NCBI GenBank assembly: GCA_030526665.1
Contig: JAUNCI010000005.1
Location: 1 to 64,000, forward strand
DNA: 64,000 bases
Source: Eubacteriales bacterium
Lineage (GTDB): Bacteria > Bacillota > Clostridia > Lachnospirales > Lachnospiraceae
Direction: 5' to 3'
Below are positions 1-6,390 of this stretch, one piece after another. The number at the start of each line of letters is the position of its first letter. The stretch's first letter is position 1. Position numbers and translations under genes: made by a program. The notes under the pieces were generated by a model. That model did not search any database and was not told where the DNA came from. It saw only the letters and a program-made list of their open reading frames with translations.

Positions 1-90
1 AGAGCTTATAAAGTTCGTAAGCAGTCTAAAATGAACGCAAAGAAATATTTGCTTGCAAGCTTATGCAGAGCTTATAAAGTTCGTAAGTAG
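1..90 (+). repeat. Two copies of a 21-base direct repeat at the window edge
   Basis: The same 21 bases, beginning AGAGCTTATAAAG and ending TTCGTAAG, start at 1 and again at 67, a period of 66 bases (22 codons). Frame 1 is open from the window edge to a TAG at 88-90 and would read RAYKVRK at both copies, with a Lys-rich stretch between. This could be the repetitive 3' end of a small gene that begins outside the window, or a non-coding intergenic repeat that happens to stay open. The left neighbour is not visible, so the two cannot be told apart here. Confidence 0.55.
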
Positions 91-103
91 TTTGCCTGTA
101 AGC

Positions 104-958
104 CTAGAATACGATTCCGACGAGATCAATTAATACGCCCCAGAATACACCGAGTACGTAGAGTACGCCGAGTATTTTTAAGTCTTTGGAGCGGTCATGG
201 TTCATGCGGAAGAGAATGAGGAGTCCGACTCCGGCGTTTACGAGGAGGCCGGCCATCATTGTGCCTGCACTGATCACATCGCTGAGATATAATTGTGTGA
301 TGAGAACGGATGAAGCACAGTTTGGAATCAATCCAATCAGGGCTGCTGCCATTTGACCAATTACCGGAAGTCCGGAGAATAGCTGTGAGATCTGTGCCTC
401 ACCGATTGTTTCCATCAGGATGCTTACGGAAAATGTTATTAAAAATATGTAGATGTATATTTTGACCGTATGTTTGAAGGCTGATAGATAGGGACCGTCT
501 TCGCAGTGGCAGTCTTCGCTTTCGCATAGTTCATGAATATGCATGCGATGGATTCGACCGCGGAATATTTTTTTGTTTGCGTAGTTTACGGCAAGTCCTG
601 ATAAAATTGCAATGCCGCATTTGCAAAGCAAAATATGAAAGATCGTGGTAAAAGGCACTGCATTGGATACCATGATTGGAAACATTTCATCGGAAGTAGA
701 TAAAAAAATTGCCAAAAGTGTTCCGACTGAAATTACTCCGCCCGCATAGAGGCTGGAGGCTGCCGCAGAGAAACCACATTGCGGAACGATGCCAAGGATT
801 CCGCCCCAGACAGGGCCTAAGCGACCGGCTTTCTTTATTTTTTCATTCATGGATGCACTGGAATGATGCTCAAGGAGCTCCATGGCCAGATACGTGATAA
901 ATAAAAATGGTAATAGTTTTACACTATCTAAAAAAGTATCTTGTAATATATCGAACAT
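104..958 (-). CDS. Putative heavy-metal/manganese efflux permease (ArsP_2-like)
   Basis: A 284-residue polytopic membrane protein with about eight hydrophobic segments in two halves. Both halves carry a similar Gly/Pro/Cys-Gly motif (IVPQCGFSAA near the N-terminal half and LIPNCASSV near the C-terminal half), which suggests an internal duplication. The cytoplasmic-type loop between the halves is rich in His, Cys and acidic residues (HRMHIHELCESEDCHCEDG) and looks like a metal-binding loop. This pattern fits the family called putative 10TM heavy-metal exporter or putative manganese transporter; the metal is not provable from sequence. The ATG at 958 is preferred over an upstream GTG because GAGGTG lies six bases before it. 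A palindrome of Fur-family type sits at the predicted transcription start, so metal-dependent repression is likely. Confidence 0.7.
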   Translation of the reverse strand: MFDILQDTFLDSVKLLPFLFITYLAMELLEHHSSASMNEKIKKAGRLGPVWGGILGIVPQCGFSAAASSLYAGGVISVGTLLAIFLSTSDEMFPIMVSNAVPFTTIFHILLCKCGIAILSGLAVNYANKKIFRGRIHRMHIHELCESEDCHCEDGPYLSAFKHTVKIYIYIFLITFSVSILMETIGEAQISQLFSGLPVIGQMAAALIGLIPNCASSVLITQLYLSDVISAGTMMAGLLVNAGVGLLILFRMNHDRSKDLKILGVLYVLGVFWGVLIDLVGIVF

Positions 959-982
959 AAAATACACCTCACATCAAAAAAA

Positions 983-997
983 TGCAAATCATTTGCA
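983..997 (-). promoter_or_regulatory. Fur-family-type 7-1-7 operator
   Basis: TGCAAATCATTTGCA is a perfect 7-1-7 inverted repeat with the AAT-N-ATT core common to Fur, Zur and PerR boxes. It begins just downstream of the minus-strand -10 box at 1004-1009, so a bound repressor would block the transcription start of the permease gene. Which Fur-family member and which metal are unknown. Confidence 0.6.
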
Positions 998-1003
998 AAT
1001 TGC

Positions 1004-1032
1004 ATTATCATGGAAAAATTTCGTTCTGTCAA
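1004..1032 (-). promoter_or_regulatory. Promoter of the metal permease gene
   Basis: Read on the minus strand, TTGACA (1027-1032) and GATAAT (1004-1009) are separated by exactly 17 bases, close to the vegetative consensus. Confidence 0.65.
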
Positions 1033-1104
1033 GTCGAAGTTCAGATTTTTGACAAAATGCAGCATATAAGTTAAATTACTGCGCAGTGGGAATTTGTTTT
1101 TACG

Positions 1105-1133
1105 TTGAAAATGCTATTCTTTTCTCGTATAAT
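1105..1133 (+). promoter_or_regulatory. Promoter of the parA-like operon
   Basis: TTGAAA (1105-1110) and TATAAT (1128-1133) are 17 bases apart, about 75 bases upstream of the ParA-like start. A small hairpin (GTATCT, four-base loop, AGATAC) lies in the leader near 1162-1177. Confidence 0.65.
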
Positions 1134-1208
1134 AAAAAAATAATAGGTAATTATGCTGGTATCTGTAAAGATACTAAAAATTCGATATAAACGAGAGGTT
1201 AGTATTCG

Positions 1209-1997
1209 ATGGGCAAGACAAAAGTAATCTGCTTTACAAATAATAAAGGTGGAAGTGGAAAATCGACAACCTGTTCAAATCTCGGTGCAGCTATGGCCCG
1301 TGCAGGGAAAAAAGTGCTGTTGATTGATGGAGATATGCAGTTAAATCTGTCATTGTCTTTTTTTTCTGAGGATTGGGTTCTGGAGCAGGCCTCCGGAGAA
1401 AAGAATTTGTACCATGCAATAGGGAAACAGCAGGATTTGACAGATTTTGTAGTACATACTCCTTATGAGAATCTGGATTTGATTCCGTCATCTACGTTGA
1501 TGAGTTCGATTGAGTATGAGCTGTTTACGAAATGGCAGAGAGAGTTTATTCTCAAAAAATGTCTGCAAAAAATCAAAGAATCTGATTTTTATGATTATAT
1601 TCTAATCGATGCACCGCCGACGCTTGGCGGATGGGTGATGAATATACTCTGTGCATCTGACCGTATCATCATACCGGTGGAAGCCAGTCCATGGGGGATG
1701 TTCGGCCTGGCAAATATGTTTGATTTTCTAAACGAAGTGAAGCAGATCGCACCGGATCTGGATGTTTTAGGAATACTTTTAACAAAAGTTGATACAAGAA
1801 AGAACTATTTCAAGCAAACGCTGGAAACCTTGAATGAAATTCAGGCTGCATATGTTTTTGATACCTATATACGAGTGGACAGTTCGATAGAATGGGCTCA
1901 GGATAACAGTGCACCGGTCATTGAATATAGAAAGAGCAGTAGAAGTGCAAAAGAATACACAGATTTGGCAGAGGAGGTTATGAGGTTATGTCATTAG
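1209..1997 (+). CDS. ParA-family ATPase
   Basis: A 262-residue ParA/Soj/MinD-type P-loop ATPase. The deviant Walker A motif NNKGGSGKST lies near residues 11-20 with its signature lysine, LIDGDMQLNLS follows near residue 38, and the Walker B-like YDYILIDAPPTLGG lies near residue 130. Such proteins dimerise on ATP and bind DNA or membranes to position chromosomes, plasmids or complexes. No ParB gene or parS-like cluster is seen nearby. Instead the stop overlaps the start of a Lys/Ala-rich protein by 10 bases, so that protein is the likely partner. The family assignment is firm; the cargo is unknown. Confidence 0.85.
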   Translation: MGKTKVICFTNNKGGSGKSTTCSNLGAAMARAGKKVLLIDGDMQLNLSLSFFSEDWVLEQASGEKNLYHAIGKQQDLTDFVVHTPYENLDLIPSSTLMSSIEYELFTKWQREFILKKCLQKIKESDFYDYILIDAPPTLGGWVMNILCASDRIIIPVEASPWGMFGLANMFDFLNEVKQIAPDLDVLGILLTKVDTRKNYFKQTLETLNEIQAAYVFDTYIRVDSSIEWAQDNSAPVIEYRKSSRSAKEYTDLAEEVMRLCH

Positions 1998-2377
1998 GAA
2001 AGGAAAGCATTAAACGTGCGGCAAATTCCGGTGCTGCAAAAACAACAAAAAAAGCAGTAACAAAAGTGGCTGCTTCAGAAAATGTTGAAGTGAAGGAAAA
2101 TGCTGCAAAAGAAAATACAGCAGCTGTAACAGAAACAGTGGTAGAAGAAAAAACAACAGCAAAGAAACCGGCAGCAAAGAAACCGGCTGCAGCGAAAAAA
2201 ACAACGGCAGCGAAGAAGCCGGCCGCACCAAAGAAAACAGCAGCAAAGAAACCGGCTTCAATGAAAAAAACAGAGGTGAAGGAAGAGGCACCGGTAACAG
2301 AAACAGCTGTAGAAAAAACAGCTTCTAAACAGAAATTTGTTCATATTAACGATCCGCTTCCGATTCATTTACTGTAA
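1988..2377 (+). CDS. Lys/Ala/Pro-rich histone-H1-like protein, partner of ParA
   Basis: A 129-residue low-complexity protein. Residues ~55-95 are repeats of the AAKKPA/AAKKTA type, as in the tails of histone H1 and bacterial H1-like DNA-binding proteins. The flanks are rich in Glu, Val and Thr. The C-terminus is different in character (KFVHINDPLPIHLL) and may be a docking peptide. Translation is probably coupled to the ParA-like gene, whose last 10 bases it overlaps. By composition it should bind DNA or another polyanion and could act as the ParB-like or cargo factor for the ATPase; this is inference from context only. Confidence 0.7.
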   Translation: MSLGKESIKRAANSGAAKTTKKAVTKVAASENVEVKENAAKENTAAVTETVVEEKTTAKKPAAKKPAAAKKTTAAKKPAAPKKTAAKKPASMKKTEVKEEAPVTETAVEKTASKQKFVHINDPLPIHLL

Positions 2378-2393
2378 TTGGAAGGAGAATTGT

Positions 2394-2651
2394 ATGGAAG
2401 AATTATATAAAACAATAGAAGCAAAAATTAAAGGCAGCGGATATCCGAGAGCAATCTCCGGAGAACGGGTATACGAAGATATCTGTGATCAGATTGAAGA
2501 CAAGGAAAATGGAACCTACATTTTGCTTTCAAAATTTGATGATGATGTGATTTTTGAATATCATATTACGATTATGGACGATGCGTTTAACCTGGGTGTT
2601 TTGACAATGAAAACTCCGGACGGTGTATTTGAAACAAATTTTGATGAGTAG
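2394..2651 (+). CDS. Small acidic protein of unknown function
   Basis: An 85-residue acidic protein starting at an ATG with AAGGAG six bases upstream. It has alternating hydrophobic strands (YILLSKF, VIFEYHITIMD) that suggest a small alpha/beta fold. I do not recognise the family. It lies 16 bases after the histone-like gene and 15 bases before mazG, so it is probably in the same transcript. Confidence 0.65.
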   Translation: MEELYKTIEAKIKGSGYPRAISGERVYEDICDQIEDKENGTYILLSKFDDDVIFEYHITIMDDAFNLGVLTMKTPDGVFETNFDE

Positions 2652-2666
2652 GAAGCAAAGGTCCAT

Positions 2667-3086
2667 ATGAAAGAAATTAACGGAAAAACATATATTGAGA
2701 AAGCACCGCACAGTATGGAAGAATTGTTGGAAATTGTAACGATTCTTCGAAGTCCGCAGGGATGTTCCTGGGATCGGGCGCAGACACATGAATCCATGAA
2801 ACAATGTTGTATTGATGAAGCACAAGAGGTTTTGGAAGCAATCGATCATAAGGATGATGAAAATCTATGTGAAGAGCTTGGAGATGTTCTTCTTCAGGTT
2901 TTGCTGCATAGTGAGATTGCAAAAGAAAGAGGGGCTTTCGATTTTTATGATGTTGTACAGGGAGTTGCTGAAAAAATGATTCGTCGCCATCCACATGTAT
3001 TCGGTGATGTGAAAAATCCTGAGACAGAGGCAGAAGCACTTGCTTTGTGGAAAAAAGTTAAAGCAATCGAAAAAGAGCAGAGATAG
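2667..3086 (+). CDS. mazG: MazG-family nucleotide pyrophosphohydrolase
   Basis: A 139-residue single-domain all-alpha NTP pyrophosphatase. The N-terminal part has the typical LRSPQGCSWDRAQTHESM stretch; the metal-binding acidic clusters are DEAQEVLEAI near residue 51 and EELGDVLLQV near residue 70. MazG enzymes hydrolyse NTPs or dNTPs to NMP and pyrophosphate, clearing non-canonical nucleotides or tuning ppGpp. It is about half the length of the two-domain E. coli MazG, as is common in Clostridia. The next gene starts two bases after its stop. Confidence 0.9.
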   Translation: MKEINGKTYIEKAPHSMEELLEIVTILRSPQGCSWDRAQTHESMKQCCIDEAQEVLEAIDHKDDENLCEELGDVLLQVLLHSEIAKERGAFDFYDVVQGVAEKMIRRHPHVFGDVKNPETEAEALALWKKVKAIEKEQR

Positions 3087-3088
3087 AA

Positions 3089-3292
3089 ATGGTTCATATG
3101 AGTGGAGAGATTATAGAAGAAATTTTTAGCGGATATTGCAAGAGCAAAAATCTGACACAAAGTATTATCTGTGAGTATGAACAGCTTGCATGTGGATTAA
3201 GCCTGCTCTCAGTCAGCTGTGACTTTGAAAAATGTCTGTATAATAAGGATTGTACGGTTGTGCAACAGGCATTGGCAAAGGAAGACGAGTAA
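3089..3292 (+). CDS. Small Cys-containing protein of unknown function
   Basis: A 67-residue protein directly downstream of mazG (two-base gap). An alternative in-frame ATG lies at 3098; neither start has a strong ribosome binding site, so translation may be coupled to mazG. Five cysteines are spread over the length (YCKSK, IICEY, LACGL, CDFEKC, KDC). No family recognised. It is the last gene before a terminator. Confidence 0.55.
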   Translation: MVHMSGEIIEEIFSGYCKSKNLTQSIICEYEQLACGLSLLSVSCDFEKCLYNKDCTVVQQALAKEDE

Positions 3293-3293
3293 A

Positions 3294-3361
3294 AAACAGC
3301 AAAAACATCAGCAAAAAACAGCGAAAAAATAGCAGTTAAAATAGCAACAGAAAATAGCAAC
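3294..3361 (+). repeat. Low-complexity AGC-plus-A-tract repeat
   Basis: After the stop at 3292 comes a run of degenerate units of the form (A)AGC followed by four to six A, about seven times up to 3361. It has no coding frame and no strong hairpin. Confidence 0.5.
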
Positions 3362-3382
3362 TATATATGTAGCTAAAATAAA

Positions 3383-3437
3383 GGGAAGAGGATGTTCTGT
3401 ATCATAACAGCAAACAGCCTCTTCCCTATTCTTTTCT
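3383..3437 (+). terminator. Terminator of the parA-mazG operon
   Basis: GGGAAGAGG at 3383-3391 pairs with CCTCTTCCC at 3418-3426 and is followed by a T-rich stretch. The loop contains a short inner pairing (TGTT with AACA). Confidence 0.7.
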
Positions 3438-3609
3438 CATATGAAGTCGTTTAGCAGACTTTAATTGGAAATCAAGTGCCGGATACTATCTCCTTACATA
3501 CAGTTGAGGATATGCTCAGGTTTGCGAGAAAATTTGTGCATATCATACACCGCGTGTAACAAAATATCCGGTGCCTGAATTTATTATGTTTTAAAACAAT
3601 ACGCCGATT
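3438..3609. other. Intergenic stretch with no recognised feature
   Basis: Together with the repeat and terminator above this makes a gap of 317 bases without a gene (3293-3609). This part contains only a weak, widely spaced CCGGATA/TATCCGG inverted match (3479 and 3565). I see no ORF, promoter or RNA in it. Confidence 0.4.
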
Positions 3610-3801
3610 TTAGTAATTGCAGGCCCCCTCAAAACGATAGCAGCTCTCCTTTTTCATAGATTTATGCTCGCACTTACTGCAGCGGTCGCAAAATTCCTGC
3701 TTGTAGCACAGAGAACAGCAGCAGTCGCGACAAAGTGTACGATCGTATTCCGGAGAAAGGGAGAAAGGCTCTTTTCTGGAAGTGTTATGTTGTTTACTCA
3801 T
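3610..3801 (-). CDS. Small cysteine-rich protein, probable metal-binding
   Basis: A 63-residue protein with ten cysteines, nearly all in the second half, in closely spaced pairs (LCRDCCCSLC, CDRCSKC, and two more toward the end). The spacing suggests a zinc knuckle or another compact metal-binding fold. AAGGAG lies seven bases before the ATG at 3801. It follows the methyltransferase gene on the same strand with a 64-base gap and is probably in one transcript with it. No family recognised; there is no signal peptide. Confidence 0.7.
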   Translation of the reverse strand: MSKQHNTSRKEPFSLSPEYDRTLCRDCCCSLCYKQEFCDRCSKCEHKSMKKESCYRFEGACNY

Positions 3802-3865
3802 AAAGATGCTCCTTTCTTGTCAGCCATACAATGATATGTGAAGCGCGAAGAAACTCTTTGTTCGC

Positions 3866-4747
3866 TTATTCTTTGCGGCACCAGCGGCCGGAAGCTCCAC
3901 ATGGAAGTACAAGCCCATTGCCGGAAACCGGAAGACCGATTTCCTGAGAATCTACAACACCGTTATATTTTTTGAGTTCGGTTGAGATCATATAGGTTAA
4001 TACGGCAGGTGCAAGACCTGTAGTATAGGAATTGATCAGGAAAAACAGAGGGTCATCACTCAAAATCTGTGTACATAATTTGATCAGAGGATGAATGGCG
4101 TCTTCGATTTTCCAGATTTCTCCTTTGGGACCTCTGCCATATGACGGAGGATCCATGATAATAGCGTCGTATTTGTTTCCGCGGCGAATTTCACGTTCGA
4201 CAAATTTTACACAGTCATCTACCAGCCAGCGAATTGGTGCATCGGCAAGTCCGGATGAAACAGCATTTTCTTTTGCCCATGCGACCATCCCCTTTGATGC
4301 ATCCACATGAGTTACGTTTGCACCGGCAGCGGCAGCGGCAAGTGTGGCACCGCCTGTATAAGCAAATAAATTCAGAACTTTTACAGGTCGTCCCGCTTTT
4401 TTGATTTTTTCCCCAAACCAGTCCCAGTTAGTTGCCTGTTCCGGAAACAGTCCGGTATGTTTGAAACTGAAAGGTTTCAGATTGAAAGTCAATGTTTTGT
4501 CAAAGGCTTTGCTTTCATATTGAATGGTCCATTGTTCCGGAAGATGAAAAAACTCCCATTTGCCGCCGCCTTTTTTGCTGCGGTGATAATGTCCGTTCAT
4601 TTTTTTCCAGCCACGCTGTGTTTTAGGGGTGTTCCATATTACCTGCGGGTCCGGGCGAACCAGAATATAATCCCCCCAACGTTCCAGTTTTTCACCACAG
4701 GAAGTGTCGATTACTTCGTAATCTTTCCAGCCATCAGCTATCCACAT
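3866..4747 (-). CDS. Class I SAM-dependent methyltransferase (RlmI/RlmK-like)
   Basis: A 293-residue protein with a Rossmann methyltransferase domain in its second half. Motif I is VLNLFAYTGGATLAAA near residue 125, the acidic ribose contact is THVDASKGM near residue 148, and the catalytic motif IV is DPPSYGRGP near residue 198. The N-terminal ~110 residues are the beta-rich part seen in the Methyltrans_SAM family that includes the 23S rRNA methyltransferases RlmI and RlmK. A role in rRNA base methylation is likely; the exact site is not predictable. AAGGAG precedes the ATG at a usable distance. Confidence 0.85.
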   Translation of the reverse strand: MWIADGWKDYEVIDTSCGEKLERWGDYILVRPDPQVIWNTPKTQRGWKKMNGHYHRSKKGGGKWEFFHLPEQWTIQYESKAFDKTLTFNLKPFSFKHTGLFPEQATNWDWFGEKIKKAGRPVKVLNLFAYTGGATLAAAAAGANVTHVDASKGMVAWAKENAVSSGLADAPIRWLVDDCVKFVEREIRRGNKYDAIIMDPPSYGRGPKGEIWKIEDAIHPLIKLCTQILSDDPLFFLINSYTTGLAPAVLTYMISTELKKYNGVVDSQEIGLPVSGNGLVLPCGASGRWCRKE

Positions 4748-4858
4748 AAAATATATACTCCTTTATATACAAAAATGGTTATTTCTATCAATATATTTGT
4801 TTGATTAAAATCAGTATAGTAGAAAACGGAGGGTGGTGCAAGGGTAAAAGGAAAACAC

Positions 4859-4888
4859 TTGACAAGAATTACTTTAGCATACTAAAAT
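4859..4888 (+). promoter_or_regulatory. Promoter of the aspartate aminotransferase gene
   Basis: TTGACA (4859-4864) and TAAAAT (4883-4888) are 18 bases apart. Within the ~150-base leader, AACTATT at 4926 and AATAGTT at 4936 form a perfect 7-3-7 palindrome that could be an operator. Confidence 0.5.
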
Positions 4889-5038
4889 TAGAAGATATAA
4901 ATTTTAATAATTATAGAAGTAAAGCAACTATTCAAAATAGTTTGATTCATTTATTGCTGAGACTGTAAAAAACATGATTCAAAGTATATTGAGAATTGAG
5001 AGCGACGTGGAAATGTTGAAGAGTTTGAGGAGAAAATT

Positions 5039-6325
5039 ATGAAAAATTATTTGGAAATGACAAAAGAGGAACTTTTGGCATTAAAAGAAGAACTGGATCT
5101 GCAATTTGAGGAAGTTAAGGGAAAAGGTCTTTCGCTTGATATGTCCCGTGGTAAACCGGGGGCAGAACAGCTGGACATTTCTATGGGTATGATGGATATA
5201 TTGAACAGCAGCAGCGATCTGAAATGTGAAACCGGTGTGGACTGTCGTAATTATGGTGTTCTGGATGGTATTCCGGAAGCAAAAAGACTGATTGGAGAAA
5301 TGGCAGAAGTCAATCCGGATGAAATTATTATTTACGGAAACTCAAGTTTGAACGTGATGTATGATACAGTTGCGCATGCATATATTCATGGTGTTTGCGG
5401 AAATACTCCATGGTGCAAACTTGATAAAAATGTAAAATTCCTTTGTCCTGTTCCGGGATATGACAGACATTTCCGTATTACAGAATCATTTGGTATTGAA
5501 ATGATTAATATTCCAATGAGTCCTGACGGCCCGGACATGGATCTGGTTGAAAAATACGTAAGTGAAGATCCAATGGTAAAAGGTATCTGGTGTGTTCCAA
5601 AATATTCAAATCCACAGGGATATACCTATTCAAGAGAAACAGTTGCCCGTTTTGCGAGATTGAAACCGGCAGCTTCTGATTTCCGTATTTATTGGGATAA
5701 TGCATACTGCGTACATCATTTATATGATACAAATCAGGATTTCCTGGTAGAAATTCTGGGTGAATGTGCAAAAGCCGGAAATCCGGATATGGTATATAAA
5801 TTCTGTTCTACTTCAAAAATCAGTTTCCCGGGTTCCGGTATTGCGTGTGTAGCTGCATCTCCGGCAAACCTGAAGGATCTGCTTGCAAATATGACAGTAC
5901 AGACAATTGGTCACGATAAGCTGAATCAGCTTCGACATGTAAAATATTTCAAAGATATGGATGGAATTCGTCAGCATATGCGTAAACATGCAATGATTAT
6001 TCGTCCAAAATTTGAAATTGTTCTGGATACATTGGATAGAGAACTTTCCGGACTTGGAATCGGAACATGGACGAATCCTCATGGAGGTTATTTCGTATCT
6101 TTTGATTCTCTGGAAGGCTGTGCAAAGGCAATTGTTGCGAAAGCAAAAGAAGCAGGCGTAACTATGACAGGTGCAGGTGCAACGTATCCATATGGAAAAG
6201 ATCCAAAAGATACCAATATTCGTATTGCACCGACATTCCCAAGCGCAGAAAACCTTAAAAAAGCAGTTGATATCTTCGTATTATGTGTAAAACTGGTAAG
6301 CGTAGAAAAACTGCTGGAGAAATAA
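5039..6325 (+). CDS. Aspartate aminotransferase, subgroup Ic
   Basis: A 428-residue PLP enzyme of fold type I. The N-terminal segment SLDMSRGKPGAEQLD, the NYGVLDGIPEAKRL motif and the YWDNAYCVHHL stretch are characteristic of the subgroup Ic aspartate aminotransferases first described in Corynebacterium, which differ from AspC. The PLP-binding lysine is in CSTSKISFPGSG near residue 260, with IYGNSSLNVMYD binding the cofactor phosphate. It interconverts aspartate and oxaloacetate with glutamate/2-oxoglutarate and so feeds the aspartate-lysine-threonine branch, for which lysC, dapA and dapB are also in this window. GAGGAG precedes the ATG. Confidence 0.88.
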   Translation: MKNYLEMTKEELLALKEELDLQFEEVKGKGLSLDMSRGKPGAEQLDISMGMMDILNSSSDLKCETGVDCRNYGVLDGIPEAKRLIGEMAEVNPDEIIIYGNSSLNVMYDTVAHAYIHGVCGNTPWCKLDKNVKFLCPVPGYDRHFRITESFGIEMINIPMSPDGPDMDLVEKYVSEDPMVKGIWCVPKYSNPQGYTYSRETVARFARLKPAASDFRIYWDNAYCVHHLYDTNQDFLVEILGECAKAGNPDMVYKFCSTSKISFPGSGIACVAASPANLKDLLANMTVQTIGHDKLNQLRHVKYFKDMDGIRQHMRKHAMIIRPKFEIVLDTLDRELSGLGIGTWTNPHGGYFVSFDSLEGCAKAIVAKAKEAGVTMTGAGATYPYGKDPKDTNIRIAPTFPSAENLKKAVDIFVLCVKLVSVEKLLEK

Positions 6326-6332
6326 GACGTTA

Positions 6333-6360
6333 AGTATCTGCAAAGGTACTGAATAGATAT
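6333..6360 (+). repeat. Dispersed hairpin repeat, copy 1 (CTGAAT loop)
   Basis: GTATCT (6334-6339) pairs with AGATAT (6355-6360) around a 15-base loop whose 3' half reads GGTACTGAAT. Two close relatives lie in tandem at 18154-18216. There is no T-tract, so it is not an ordinary terminator. Confidence 0.55.
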
Positions 6361-6390
6361 GACATTAAATTGAAAATGGAGAAAATTAAT

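Noticed and set aside
2010..2291. A 93-residue minus-strand frame opposite the Lys-rich gene
   Set aside because: Its Leu/Phe-rich low-complexity sequence is just the complement of the Lys/Ala codons on the plus strand; no ribosome site.
3479..3571. CCGGATA/TATCCGG inverted match in the 3.4-3.6 kb gap, possibly a mobile-element end
   Set aside because: Only seven bases match, they are 80 bases apart, and there is no transposase or target duplication.
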